This document shows positions 17,577 through 27,361 of a stretch of 64,000 nt of DNA, in pieces (positions within the stretch are counted from its first letter, which is position 1; the number at the start of each line of letters is the position of its first letter). Below the pieces are notes generated by a model, which was not told where the DNA came from, did no database searches, and saw nothing but the letters and a program-made list of their open reading frames with translations. Source of the stretch: Facklamia languida CCUG 37842 (GTDB lineage: Bacteria; Bacillota; Bacilli; Lactobacillales; Aerococcaceae); NCBI RefSeq assembly GCF_000245795.1, contig NZ_JH601133.1, positions 1,423,405 through 1,487,404 of the forward strand, read 5' to 3'. The position numbers were made by a program, and so were the translations under genes.

Positions 17577-19356
17577 AGAGTATCAATCAGCCTGGACCAA
17601 GAAAATGACGATTGGCGAACAGGTCCAAATTACCAAGCGGATCTTTGCCTTTGCTGGTCATTATTGGCGCCGGTTTTTCTGGGCGGTCTTGTGTGCGGGA
17701 CTCTCGATTGTTGTGTCGGTTATTATGCCAAGAATTGTTCAAGGATTTATTGACCAATACCTGGCAACGAATCAAATGAGCCTTCGAATTGGCCTAATCT
17801 TTGTGGCCATTTATGGGACCTTCTTACTCGGACAAATCATCTTCAACTACTTGTCTTCTTACCTGTTTGATATGGCATCAGAGAAGACCGTTGAACTGAT
17901 TCGCAATACAATTTTCACTAAGATTAACCAGCTGGGTATGCGGTTCTTTGATCAAACACCAGGTGGGTCAATTGTCTCGCGTGTGACCAATGATACTGAA
18001 ACCCTCAAGGAATTCTGGCGGGTTTTCTATGCCCTCTTTGAGGGGATCGTGACGATTATTTCGGTCTTCATTGGGATGTACCTCCTAAACAGCTATATGG
18101 CCTTGATTTTCCTCCTGTTCATTCCAATCATGGCGGGCTTAGTCTGGTTCTATCAGTCCTATTCCTCCATGGTCTATCGGAAGATGCGGGAGAACCTCAG
18201 TCGGTTGAATACGAAGATTAACGAATCGGTTATGGGGGTATCGACCATTCAGAATTTCCGGCAAGAAGAACGGGTTTACCGGGAATTTGAAGAGCAGAAC
18301 GACCGACATTTCAATAATCGTCGCACCATGGTTCAGATGAACTCTTTACTCTTGATGCCGATTATCAGTCTTTTAGAAGGCTTAGCTTTGGCCTTGGTTG
18401 TCTTCATACTGGGGCGGCAGTATTTCTCAGGTGTTGTAGAGGTCGGTGTGATTTATGCCTTTACCCAATATTCAACCCAATTCTTCCGACCTATGGGAAT
18501 GATGATGGACTCCCTGAGTCTGCTGCAAGATGGGGTAGTGTCTTCTTCCCGGATCTTAGGTTACCTAGATAACCAGGAATTTGTGCCCCAGCAGTTGAAC
18601 AATCCAGAGGCTGTGATTACGGAGGGCCTTATTGAATTTGATCAATTAAGTTTCTCTTATGATGGCGACCATCAAGTCTTAGACCAAGTTTCCTTTAGAG
18701 TGAATCCAGGCGAGACCGTCGCGATTGTGGGCCATACGGGATCAGGTAAGTCTTCCATTATCAATGTCTTAATGCGATTTTATGAGTACCAGTCAGGTGA
18801 CGTGCGAATCGATGGGCATTCGATCCGGGACTTCTCCTATGAGGAATTACGAAGTAAGATGGGGCTCGTCCTCCAGGATTCCTTTATCTTTTATGGCGAT
18901 GTCGCCCGTAATATTCGCCTATTGGACGCCAGTATTGGCGACAAAACGATTAAGGAAGCGGCTCAATTTGTTCATGCGGATACCTTCATTGACCAACATC
19001 CTAGTGGCTATGACCGAGTTGTGATCGAGCGGGGAGCCGCCTATTCAACCGGTCAGAAGCAATTGCTCTCCTTTGCCCGAACCATGGCCCGTAAACCTCG
19101 TATTCTTATCTTGGATGAAGCCACGGCCAATATTGATACTGAGACAGAGCATTATATTCAAGACTCCCTGAACAAGATGCGGCAGGGGCGGACCACGATT
19201 GCGATTGCCCACCGTCTCTCAACGATTAAGGATGCCCACCAGATTATTGTGCTGGATAAGGGCAAGATTATTGAAGCGGGGACCCATGATGAATTGATTG
19301 CCAAGGGCGGTACATACTTCCAGATGTACGAGTTACAATCTATGGAAAAAGCCTAA
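17566..19356 (+). CDS. Heterodimeric ABC exporter, subunit with catalytic Walker B (BmrD/YheH-like)
   Basis: 596 residues with the same six-helix plus ATPase layout. Walker A is GHTGSGKSS near 388. The signature is the altered YSTGQKQLL, which belongs to the degenerate site, and Walker B is canonical ILILDEATANID. Together with the preceding subunit this gives one working and one degenerate ATP site, as in BmrCD. The ATG at 17566 follows AAGAGGG and overlaps the upstream gene by 11 bases; GTG 17557 is a weaker option. Confidence 0.9.
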   Translation: MANKEYQSAWTKKMTIGEQVQITKRIFAFAGHYWRRFFWAVLCAGLSIVVSVIMPRIVQGFIDQYLATNQMSLRIGLIFVAIYGTFLLGQIIFNYLSSYLFDMASEKTVELIRNTIFTKINQLGMRFFDQTPGGSIVSRVTNDTETLKEFWRVFYALFEGIVTIISVFIGMYLLNSYMALIFLLFIPIMAGLVWFYQSYSSMVYRKMRENLSRLNTKINESVMGVSTIQNFRQEERVYREFEEQNDRHFNNRRTMVQMNSLLLMPIISLLEGLALALVVFILGRQYFSGVVEVGVIYAFTQYSTQFFRPMGMMMDSLSLLQDGVVSSSRILGYLDNQEFVPQQLNNPEAVITEGLIEFDQLSFSYDGDHQVLDQVSFRVNPGETVAIVGHTGSGKSSIINVLMRFYEYQSGDVRIDGHSIRDFSYEELRSKMGLVLQDSFIFYGDVARNIRLLDASIGDKTIKEAAQFVHADTFIDQHPSGYDRVVIERGAAYSTGQKQLLSFARTMARKPRILILDEATANIDTETEHYIQDSLNKMRQGRTTIAIAHRLSTIKDAHQIIVLDKGKIIEAGTHDELIAKGGTYFQMYELQSMEKA

Positions 19357-19398
19357 AAAATAACCCAGCTGATGGAAAGTTTCAGCTGGGTTTTCTAA
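19357..19398 (+). terminator. Intrinsic terminator of the ABC exporter operon
   Basis: AACCCAGCTGA pairs with TTCAGCTGGGTT across an 8-base loop, followed by TTTT. It lies between this operon and the convergent plsC gene. Confidence 0.9.
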
Positions 19399-19422
19399 TC
19401 GAATTGATTTGTTTCTCTGGAC

Positions 19423-20064
19423 TTAATCTTTGGCTTGTTTTCGTGCTGGGGGATCATAGCGATAGGTGGGGTCGAGCGCTTGGTCTAGCTGGTCAAAGGC
19501 CTGCTGGATGGCTTGATCAATTTCTTGTAAGTGGGCCTTATCATAGTCCCGACTTGGATCATAGGCAATTGGTTGGCCGATCATGATCTTGGCCTTTTGC
19601 CGCTTTAAGAATCCGCCCAGGGTTAAAGGGGGCTGAATGGCGATCGGCACGATCGCCTTCTTGGCTAAGCGTTGAATATAGGCCGTCCCTCCTTTGACTT
19701 GTGTCGAATAGCGGGAGCCTGAGGGAAAGATGCCCAAGTTGAGTTGGTTCTGGGTCAATTGTTTGACTGCAAACTTAATGATCTTGGGTGATGGCTTATC
19801 ACGGTTAACTGGAAAGACATGGCCTTTACGTAAAAGGTTGGCTAACCATTTCCATTTGAAGATGGAGTCCTTGGCCATAAAGGAGATGGGGCGCGGACTC
19901 AATTCAATGGCGAGATAGAAGGGGTCAAAAGCTGACCGATGCGTGGCGGCAAAGATCACCGTCTCGTCACTGGGTAAGTTGTCTAATCCGTGAACCTCTG
20001 GTTTACCATTGAATAGATAGAAGAAAAAGCGACAGAGTCCCACCATGAAGTGATAAAAAGTCAT
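19423..20064 (-). CDS. plsC: 1-acyl-sn-glycerol-3-phosphate acyltransferase (PlsC-like)
   Basis: Acylates lysophosphatidic acid in phospholipid synthesis at the inner membrane face. The 213-residue protein has an N-terminal hydrophobic segment, block I HRSAFD (the HX4D catalytic pair) near residue 42, and block III as FPSGSRY instead of FPEGTRS. The FPSGSR form also occurs in other Lactobacillales PlsC proteins, so it is not evidence of decay. It is monocistronic and convergent with the ABC exporter; the start has AAAAGGAG upstream. Confidence 0.88.
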   Translation of the reverse strand: MTFYHFMVGLCRFFFYLFNGKPEVHGLDNLPSDETVIFAATHRSAFDPFYLAIELSPRPISFMAKDSIFKWKWLANLLRKGHVFPVNRDKPSPKIIKFAVKQLTQNQLNLGIFPSGSRYSTQVKGGTAYIQRLAKKAIVPIAIQPPLTLGGFLKRQKAKIMIGQPIAYDPSRDYDKAHLQEIDQAIQQAFDQLDQALDPTYRYDPPARKQAKD

Positions 20065-20171
20065 TGTCTACTCCTTTTCATGCAAATAATAGTCTTATTT
20101 TACCAATATTTAAGCTAGATTCAAGCCAAAGTTCGTGATAGAGTTTAATTACTAAGTAAAGGAGATCATTT

Positions 20172-20963
20172 ATGCAAGCTTTAATAATGCTGGTCATGAC
20201 CCTGTTAACCATCAGCCCTCAACCCCACCTGGCTCAACACATCCCAGCAGCGAATCAGGGAAGAGTGGATCTAATAAGAGTAATTCCGATCCAAGATCCC
20301 TTCTTTATCCAAGGGCTGGAACTTAGCCAGGATGGCGATCTTTATCTGGGAACTGGCCATTATGGCGAATCGCAAGTTGGGACCTTTGACTTCCAAGCAG
20401 GGCAATTCATCCCTATGCAAGACCTGCCCGAGGCTTATTTTGGAGAGGGAATTTCTATTCGGGAAGATGCCCTTTGGCAGTTAACCTGGAAGGAAGGAAT
20501 CGTATTGAAGCGGTCCTTGACAGATCTTGGTCGAGTCGACCAATTTGAATACTCAGGCGAGGGTTGGGGTTTGGCCTATGATCCTGACCGGGATCTTTTC
20601 TGGATGAGTGATGGTAGCAGTTCTTTGTACCAGCAAGATCCAGAAGCTTTTACCCGCTTGAATGACCTCCAAGTGACTTGGCAAGGACGACCTGTGACCC
20701 AACTGAACGAGTTGGAATATGCCAACCAAGCGCTCTATGCCAATATTTGGTATGATCATCATATTATTAAGATCGATCCAGAGACGGGTCAAGTCCAGCT
20801 GATTTATGACCTCGATCCGATTTTGCAAGACATCCCCATTACTCCGGCTCAAGCCCAGGAGATGGATGCCCTCAACGGCATCGCCCATATTGAAGCAGAC
20901 CGGTTCTATCTAACAGGCAAGAATTTTCCCTTTCTATTAGAAGTGCATCTTCGTGACAATTAA
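20172..20963 (+). CDS. Glutaminyl-peptide cyclotransferase-like protein
   Basis: 263 residues with a short N-terminal hydrophobic stretch (about 1-15) that may act as signal peptide or anchor. The body matches the plant/bacterial glutamine cyclotransferase beta-propeller: FIQGLEL, LYLGTGHYGES, FGEGISI, WQLTWKEG, GEGWGLAYD, ELEYANQALYANIW, IDPETGQV, LNGIAH, FYLTGKNFPFL. Such enzymes convert N-terminal glutamine to pyroglutamate. The start follows AAAGGAGATC. Why it sits beside tgt is unclear, and the substrate is unknown. Confidence 0.82.
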   Translation: MQALIMLVMTLLTISPQPHLAQHIPAANQGRVDLIRVIPIQDPFFIQGLELSQDGDLYLGTGHYGESQVGTFDFQAGQFIPMQDLPEAYFGEGISIREDALWQLTWKEGIVLKRSLTDLGRVDQFEYSGEGWGLAYDPDRDLFWMSDGSSSLYQQDPEAFTRLNDLQVTWQGRPVTQLNELEYANQALYANIWYDHHIIKIDPETGQVQLIYDLDPILQDIPITPAQAQEMDALNGIAHIEADRFYLTGKNFPFLLEVHLRDN

Positions 20964-20970
20964 AGAATAA

Positions 20971-22122
<1,152 letters not shown>

Positions 22123-22178
22123 GCCAATGCGAGGCAAAATATGACTATCATTGCGACACGAGTACCGTCTAGCCACTT

Positions 22179-22256
22179 CCTAGTGGATCGAGCCCGGAAA
22201 GCAACATTTTGGAGGGCGGTCTCCTTGAATTAAGCATCGGGGCCGCCTTCTTTTTT
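22179..22256 (+). repeat. Truncated palindromic repeat acting as tgt terminator
   Basis: CCTAGTGGATCGAGCCCGG onward matches the outer arm of the 173-base palindrome, but the inner partner arm is missing. The remaining part forms its own hairpin, GAGGGCGG with CCGCCTTC, followed by TTTTTT at 22251-22256, which is a good intrinsic terminator for tgt. The small AAAGC hairpin is degraded here. Confidence 0.7.
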
Positions 22257-22428
22257 ATGGGATTAAAGGAGGTTCTTTTATGACCAAGTCCCTTCAATCT
22301 ATTTTACCTCCTTAATCCTTTTTGTTTTCGATTGATACAAAATACAAGAGAATAATGAGAAATTGATTGGCAGAGATCGTCAAAATTGATATACTAAAAA
22401 GGTAAATGTATAGGAGGAATTGATAAGA

Positions 22429-22800
22429 ATGAATAATCCGATTGTTGCTTTGTTACCCATGCTGGTCATGTTTGTCCTCTTCTATTTCATGCTCATTCGC
22501 CCTCAAAAGAAGGCAACGGAACAGAAGAAATTAATGCTTGAGAACATCCAAAAAGGTGACGGGGTGGTTACCATCGGCGGTCTCCATGGGATCGTGGATG
22601 AAGTGGATCACGAGAACCGTTTGGTTGTGTTGGATTGTGAAGGGATTTTCTTAACTTATGAATTGAATGCCATTGCGAATGTTAAGCAGTCTGCTGGTAA
22701 GGCGAGTACAGAGGTTGAGGATTTGACACCTGAAGAGCCGGTTGAAGAATATGAAGACATTCAGCCAAGCGAAGAGGAACTTGAATCGTCTGAAGCTTAA
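22429..22800 (+). CDS. yajC: Preprotein translocase accessory subunit YajC
   Basis: 123-residue Sec-associated protein: one N-terminal membrane helix (about residues 6-24) ending in MLIRPQKKATEQKK, the core KGDGVVTIGGLHGIVDEV, and an acidic tail. ATG 22429 lies 11 bases after AGGAGG; TTG 22420 is too close to it. tgt upstream is a common neighbour of yajC in bacteria, although here a terminator separates them. Confidence 0.95.
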   Translation: MNNPIVALLPMLVMFVLFYFMLIRPQKKATEQKKLMLENIQKGDGVVTIGGLHGIVDEVDHENRLVVLDCEGIFLTYELNAIANVKQSAGKASTEVEDLTPEEPVEEYEDIQPSEEELESSEA

Positions 22801-22815
22801 TCTGACCAATGACTT

Positions 22816-22843
22816 GGACCTCAGCATCAGCTGGGGTCCTTTT
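22816..22843 (+). terminator. Intrinsic terminator after yajC
   Basis: GGACCTCAGC and GCTGGGGTCC form a 10-bp stem with an ATCA loop, followed by TTTT. Confidence 0.85.
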
Positions 22844-22906
22844 CTATCGGACCAATCTCTAAAGGTCCAAGTTCGAGCCTTCACTGACTGATAAGGAGGG
22901 GTAGGT

Positions 22907-24025
22907 ATGCAATTTGGTTTATTAACCTTTGAGGATCCGAAACCGGATACGAGTCGCAAGATTCTTCATGTGGATATGGATGCTTTTTATGCCAGTATTG
23001 AGATGCGGGACCACCCCGAATGGGCCAACCAACCACTGGTGATCGCTCGTCATCCGCATGAGACGGGAGGGCGGGGGATTGTCGCAACTTGTAATTATAA
23101 GGCGCGTGAATATGGGATTCATTCCGCCATGCCCGCCCTGCAAGCCTACCAGCTCTGCCCGCATGCTATCTTTGTCAAGGGCAATATGGCCTATTACCGG
23201 CAGGTGTCGCAAGAGATTCACCAGATCTTTAAGCGGTATACTGACCTGATCGAGCCTTTGTCACTGGATGAAGCTTATTTGGATGTCACCCAGAATAAGG
23301 TCAAGGAACCCTCTGCTCTAAAACTGGCTCAACAGATTCAGACCGCTATCAAGCAGGAGACGCAATTAACCGCTTCGGTCGGTGTGTCTTATAATAAATT
23401 TATCGCTAAGATTGCATCAGACTTTCATAAACCCAATGGCATCACCTTGGTGACGCCCCAGGAAAGTCAGGCCTTCCTGCTTCAGTTGCCTCTTAAGGAC
23501 TTTCATGGAGTCGGTAAGAAGACCCTGGCTCAATTTGAAGCAATGGGAGTTCGAAATGGCCAGGACCTCTACCAGCTTTCTTATGAGGACTTGGTGACTC
23601 ATTTTGGCAAGATGGGGCATTCCCTTTATTATAAGGTGCGTGGTGTTTATTCTTCCCCTGTCAAACCCTATCGCGATCGCAAGTCGATTGGTGTCGAGCG
23701 AACCTTTCACTCTTTCTTAACTCAAGAAGAAGAGGTCTTCAATCAGCTACAAGCTTTATCAGGAGAAATCCACCGGCGACTAAAGGCTAAAGACTTGCTT
23801 TGCCAGAGGGTTACTCTTAAAATAAGATATGATGATTTTCAAACGCTCACGCGTCAAGCTTCTCTTGCGGAAGTGACCAATCAAAAGAGTCAGATTCTCG
23901 ATCGAGCGCTTGACTTATGGGAAGCGCATGGCCGCTTAGACCAAACAATCCGCCTATTAGGGGTCAGTGTTTCAGATTTGGTTGATGCGAGGCGTCATTC
24001 CCTGACAATAAAATTAATTGATTAG
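22907..24025 (+). CDS. dinB: DNA polymerase IV (Y family)
   Basis: Translesion polymerase. Of 372 residues, the palm has VDMDAFYASIE near 22-32 and SLDEAYLD near 118-125 holding the catalytic acidic residues. It is followed by SYNKFIAKIASDFHKPNG, a helix-hairpin-helix DFHGVGKKT, and a little-finger domain. There is no clear beta-clamp motif at the C-terminus. ATG 22907 follows AAGGAGGGG. I see no LexA box directly upstream. Confidence 0.95.
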   Translation: MQFGLLTFEDPKPDTSRKILHVDMDAFYASIEMRDHPEWANQPLVIARHPHETGGRGIVATCNYKAREYGIHSAMPALQAYQLCPHAIFVKGNMAYYRQVSQEIHQIFKRYTDLIEPLSLDEAYLDVTQNKVKEPSALKLAQQIQTAIKQETQLTASVGVSYNKFIAKIASDFHKPNGITLVTPQESQAFLLQLPLKDFHGVGKKTLAQFEAMGVRNGQDLYQLSYEDLVTHFGKMGHSLYYKVRGVYSSPVKPYRDRKSIGVERTFHSFLTQEEEVFNQLQALSGEIHRRLKAKDLLCQRVTLKIRYDDFQTLTRQASLAEVTNQKSQILDRALDLWEAHGRLDQTIRLLGVSVSDLVDARRHSLTIKLID

Positions 24026-24041
24026 TTAAAGGAGACATACC

Positions 24042-24857
24042 TTGGAATGGTTTTTAACACTTAATCCGATTTATCAAGCTGGGCTGGCAGGTTTATTTAC
24101 CTGGGCATGTACCGCCTTGGGCGCGGCTTCAGTCTTTTTCGTCAAAGAAGTGAATCAACGTTTTTTAGCCATCATGCAGGGCTTTGCGGGGGGCGTCATG
24201 GTGGCTGCTTCCTTCTGGTCTTTATTAGAACCGGCCTTAAACCAAGCTGAATTGAACCGACCAGACTTTCCAGCCTGGATTCCAGCTGCGGTCGGCTTTA
24301 TGGTCGGGGGCATTTTCTTGCGGATAATCGACAAGCTCGTTCCTCACTTGCATTATGCAGGGGACCACGGGGATACAGACCCTTCTAAGACCCATCTTAC
24401 CCGAACCTGGATGCTCTTCCTGGCGGTGACGATCCATAATATTCCGGAAGGGATGGCCATGGGTGTCGCATTTGCTGCGGTCACATCGGGGATAGAAGGG
24501 GCTACATTGGCTTCAGCTATCTCCTTAGTGATTGGGATTGGGATTCAGAATATACCAGAAGGTTCTGCCTTATCCTTGCCCCTGATGTCAGAAGGAAAGG
24601 GCGAGCGCCGGGCCTTCCACTTGGGTCAAATGTCCGCCCTGGTTGAACCAATCGGGGCCATGATTGGGGCGGCTGCTGTACTGGTCATGCAATTTTTATT
24701 ACCCTATGCCTTGTCTTTTGCAGCGGGTGCTATGATCTTCGTGGTGGTGGAAGAATTAATTCCCGAGTCCCAGACTTCAGGTAATACAGACCATGCGACC
24801 ATGAGTTTTATGGTGGGGTTTGTGATCATGATGATCTTGGACGTTGCCTTAGGATAG
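24042..24857 (+). CDS. ZIP family metal transporter (ZupT/GufA-like)
   Basis: 271-residue membrane protein with about eight helices. Helix IV and V metal-site motifs HNIPEGMAMGVAFAA and IGIQNIPEGSALSLPL are intact, and a late VVVEELIPE adds a further acidic site. ZIP proteins import zinc and other divalent metals. The start is TTG at 24042, six bases after AAAGGAGA; the nearby ATG is out of frame. It follows dinB by 16 bases and may be cotranscribed. Confidence 0.92.
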   Translation: MEWFLTLNPIYQAGLAGLFTWACTALGAASVFFVKEVNQRFLAIMQGFAGGVMVAASFWSLLEPALNQAELNRPDFPAWIPAAVGFMVGGIFLRIIDKLVPHLHYAGDHGDTDPSKTHLTRTWMLFLAVTIHNIPEGMAMGVAFAAVTSGIEGATLASAISLVIGIGIQNIPEGSALSLPLMSEGKGERRAFHLGQMSALVEPIGAMIGAAAVLVMQFLLPYALSFAAGAMIFVVVEELIPESQTSGNTDHATMSFMVGFVIMMILDVALG

Positions 24858-24881
24858 GGGATTTTGACAGTTGATTGAGTA

Positions 24882-24930
24882 AGCGACTGAGGGGCAGCTC
24901 ATATGAGCCCTTTAGTCGCTCATTTTATAG
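24882..24930 (+). terminator. Intrinsic terminator after the ZIP gene
   Basis: AGCGACTGAGGGGC pairs, with two G-T pairs, to GCCCTTTAGTCGCT around a self-complementary loop (AGCTCATATGA). A short CATTTTAT tail follows. Confidence 0.8.
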
Positions 24931-24940
24931 GGGGACTAGC

Positions 24941-26257
24941 ATGACAACAAAACATGAACGTGTCATTCAATATATTCAATCCTTGCCGATCGGGAGTAAG
25001 GTGTCTGTGCGTGGAATGGCTAAAGACTTGCAGGTTAGTGAGGGGACGGCTTATCGGGCAATCAAGGATGCCGAGAATGCAGGCTTGGTTTCTACAATTG
25101 AACGGGTCGGGACCTTGCGGATCGAGCAAAAATATGACCTGAATAGCGGCCACTTAACCCTAGCTGACATCTTACCCTTGATTGATGGGGAGGTGCTAGG
25201 GGGGCAATCGGGCTTAAACAAACCTTTGTCCAAGTATATTATTGGGGCGATGACTTTAAATGCTATGGAACGCTATTTCGATAAGGATACCTTGATGATT
25301 GTGGGAAATCGTAGTGAGGTCCAACGGCATTCGCTCAAGCATGGGGTAGCCGTCCTAATTACCGGGGGCTTTAAGACCGATCCTGATATAATTACCCTTG
25401 CCAATCAACAAGAATTACCCATTATGACGACCCACTATGACACTTTTACTGTTGCTTCCATGATCAACCGGTCGCTGAATGAGCAGATGATTCGCCAAGA
25501 TATGGTAACAGTGGAGGAGGTCTATACACCGATTGCAGAGACCCAATCCCTCAGTCCTACCGACACCATTGAAGATTTCAAACGGAAGTCCAAGTTGACA
25601 GGCCTATCCCGCTTTCCAGTGGTTAATCATACCCGCTTAGTGGGAGTCGTGACAGCCAATGACTTAATGGGCAAGGGAGACCAGGTCACGATTGAACGGG
25701 CCATGAGTAAGAAAGTGATTACAGTTAAGAGTCACATGAGTGTGGCGGCCGTCTCTTATAAGATGGTTTGGGAAGACATTGAGATGATCCCTGTTGTTGC
25801 AGATAATATGGACTTATTAGGCGTGATCTCTCGCCACGATGTGATGAAGGCCTTGCAGAATGTTCAGCAACAAGCCAAGATGGCCCAAACCTATGACCAA
25901 GAATTGGTCCAACACTTAGAACCAGCCCACCATCATGCCTTTAATGCCAAGTATGACTACCGGTTGAAAGTTCAACCCCAAATGGTGACCAGTCTGGGAT
26001 CGATCTCTTATGGCGCCCTGTGTGAACTGATGACCCAAGTCGCGATCGAGAAAGTCAAGGCCAAGACTGGCCATACCATTATTATCGAAAGCTTTAATTT
26101 GAATTATTTTACGACTATCCAGCTAGGCTACCTGATTGACTTTCAGGTCGACGTCTTAAATGCCAACCGCCGTTCATCCATTACCCAAGTCCGTGTCTAC
26201 CATGAGAATTCCCTCTTTGCACAGGCGACAGTTGGTTTACAAAATATCAATAAATAA
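24941..26257 (+). CDS. CBS-HotDog transcriptional regulator (SpxR/YtoI family)
   Basis: 438 residues in four parts: winged-helix DNA-binding domain (1-60, with SVRGMAKDLQVSEGTAYRAI), a DRTGG domain (about 70-190), two CBS repeats (about 195-310), and a C-terminal HotDog thioesterase-like domain (about 335-438). This exact order defines YtoI of Bacillus and SpxR of Streptococcus, a regulator linked to SpxB and virulence genes. CBS domains suggest adenine-nucleotide sensing. ATG 24941 after GGGGG is the start; the frame open from 24875 reads through the terminator. nrnA follows 12 bases downstream, as in ytoI-ytqI. Confidence 0.9.
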   Translation: MTTKHERVIQYIQSLPIGSKVSVRGMAKDLQVSEGTAYRAIKDAENAGLVSTIERVGTLRIEQKYDLNSGHLTLADILPLIDGEVLGGQSGLNKPLSKYIIGAMTLNAMERYFDKDTLMIVGNRSEVQRHSLKHGVAVLITGGFKTDPDIITLANQQELPIMTTHYDTFTVASMINRSLNEQMIRQDMVTVEEVYTPIAETQSLSPTDTIEDFKRKSKLTGLSRFPVVNHTRLVGVVTANDLMGKGDQVTIERAMSKKVITVKSHMSVAAVSYKMVWEDIEMIPVVADNMDLLGVISRHDVMKALQNVQQQAKMAQTYDQELVQHLEPAHHHAFNAKYDYRLKVQPQMVTSLGSISYGALCELMTQVAIEKVKAKTGHTIIIESFNLNYFTTIQLGYLIDFQVDVLNANRRSSITQVRVYHENSLFAQATVGLQNINK

Positions 26258-26269
26258 GGAGTGTCTCTT

Positions 26270-27256
26270 ATGTACTTAGACGACCAAGCCATTCGATCCT
26301 TCGCTAAGCTGCTAGAAGACTATCAAACAGTGATCATTCACCGTCATGTCCGGCCCGATCCGGATGCGATCGGTTCTCAGCTCGGTTTGGCTGAATTGAT
26401 CAAGCAGGGAGATCCAAGTAAGCGGGTCCTAGCAGCCGGTTCTCAATCAGCTGGCCTTTCCTGGCTAGGCGAGATGGATCCAGTCAGCCGTGAAGACTAC
26501 CGGGACGCCCTGGTGATTGTGGTGGATACTGCCAATCAAGAACGCATTGATGGCAAGGACTACCAGCAGGGAGCTGCCCTGGTTAAGATTGACCACCACC
26601 TCCTAGTGGATGATTATGGAGAGGTCCGCCTTCTGCAGGACGAGGCTTCTTCAACAGCCGAGATCATCACTTATCTTGCCTTGGCCTTGAAAGACCACCT
26701 TCCTTTAAATCAGAAAGCTAGCCAGCTCTTGTATGCAGGGATTGTAGGGGACACGGGGCGGTTTCAATTCTCCAACACCACGAGCCAAACCTTTGAAATG
26801 GTAGCTGAATTGATGAAGATGGGAATTGATGCGGTGGGCGTGAACCGTCAGATGAGTGAGATCGACTTTGCGACCCTCCAATTTGAAGCCTACATGGTTG
26901 ACCAAATGCAGGTTCATGAACCAGGTGTGGCTTCCATTCGAATTCTTCTGGAGGATATTCAGCGGTTTGGATTGACAGAGGAAGATACTAATGGCATCAC
27001 CAATTTACCCGGTCGTGTCAAGGGGATCCTCTCTTGGGTGATCTTCATTGAACAAGCTTCCAATTCTATGAAATACCGGGCTCGGATCCGGTCCAAGGGT
27101 CCGGCCATTAATCAGCTGGCTGCCCAATACCAAGGGGGCGGTCATGCCATGGCCAGTGGAGCCAAAGTCCAGGATGAAGCAGAAGGACAAGCCTTGATTG
27201 CGGACTTGGTGAAGACCAATCAGGCCTATTTGCAACAAAAGCAATCTGTTCTTTAG
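26270..27256 (+). CDS. nrnA: DHH-family nanoRNase/pAp phosphatase NrnA
   Basis: Degrades short oligoribonucleotides and 3-phosphoadenosine 5-phosphate. The 328-residue product has HRHVRPDPDAIGSQ near 24-37, VVDTANQERIDG, KIDHHLLVDDYG (the DHH), GDTGRFQFSNT, and the DHHA1 loop GGGHAMASGA. GTG 26261 is in frame, but ATG 26270 is correctly spaced from TAAGGAG. It is coupled with the upstream SpxR/YtoI-like gene. Confidence 0.93.
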   Translation: MYLDDQAIRSFAKLLEDYQTVIIHRHVRPDPDAIGSQLGLAELIKQGDPSKRVLAAGSQSAGLSWLGEMDPVSREDYRDALVIVVDTANQERIDGKDYQQGAALVKIDHHLLVDDYGEVRLLQDEASSTAEIITYLALALKDHLPLNQKASQLLYAGIVGDTGRFQFSNTTSQTFEMVAELMKMGIDAVGVNRQMSEIDFATLQFEAYMVDQMQVHEPGVASIRILLEDIQRFGLTEEDTNGITNLPGRVKGILSWVIFIEQASNSMKYRARIRSKGPAINQLAAQYQGGGHAMASGAKVQDEAEGQALIADLVKTNQAYLQQKQSVL

Positions 27257-27277
27257 TCTGCTGCTGGCGAGGAGTCT

Positions 27278-27346
27278 ATGCGACGTTCTATAAAAAAACA
27301 AGGGTCCACACAAAAAGGTGAATCCTCAATAAAAGAAGCGAAATGA
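27278..27346 (+). CDS. Possible 22-residue basic leader peptide
   Basis: ATG 27278 follows GAGGAG by three bases and reads 22 mostly basic and polar codons (MRRSIKKQGSTQKGESS then IKEAK). Its TGA stop ends one base before the alternative ATG 27347 of the next gene. No family is recognised. It could be a translated leader for the DUF1576 gene or chance. Confidence 0.2.
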   Translation: MRRSIKKQGSTQKGESSIKEAK

Positions 27347-27361
27347 ATGAAGGAGGTCTTA

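Noticed and set aside
19423..20064. PlsC block III FPSGSR as a sign of inactivation
   Set aside because: The same variant is found in other Lactobacillales PlsC proteins, and the HX4D pair is intact.
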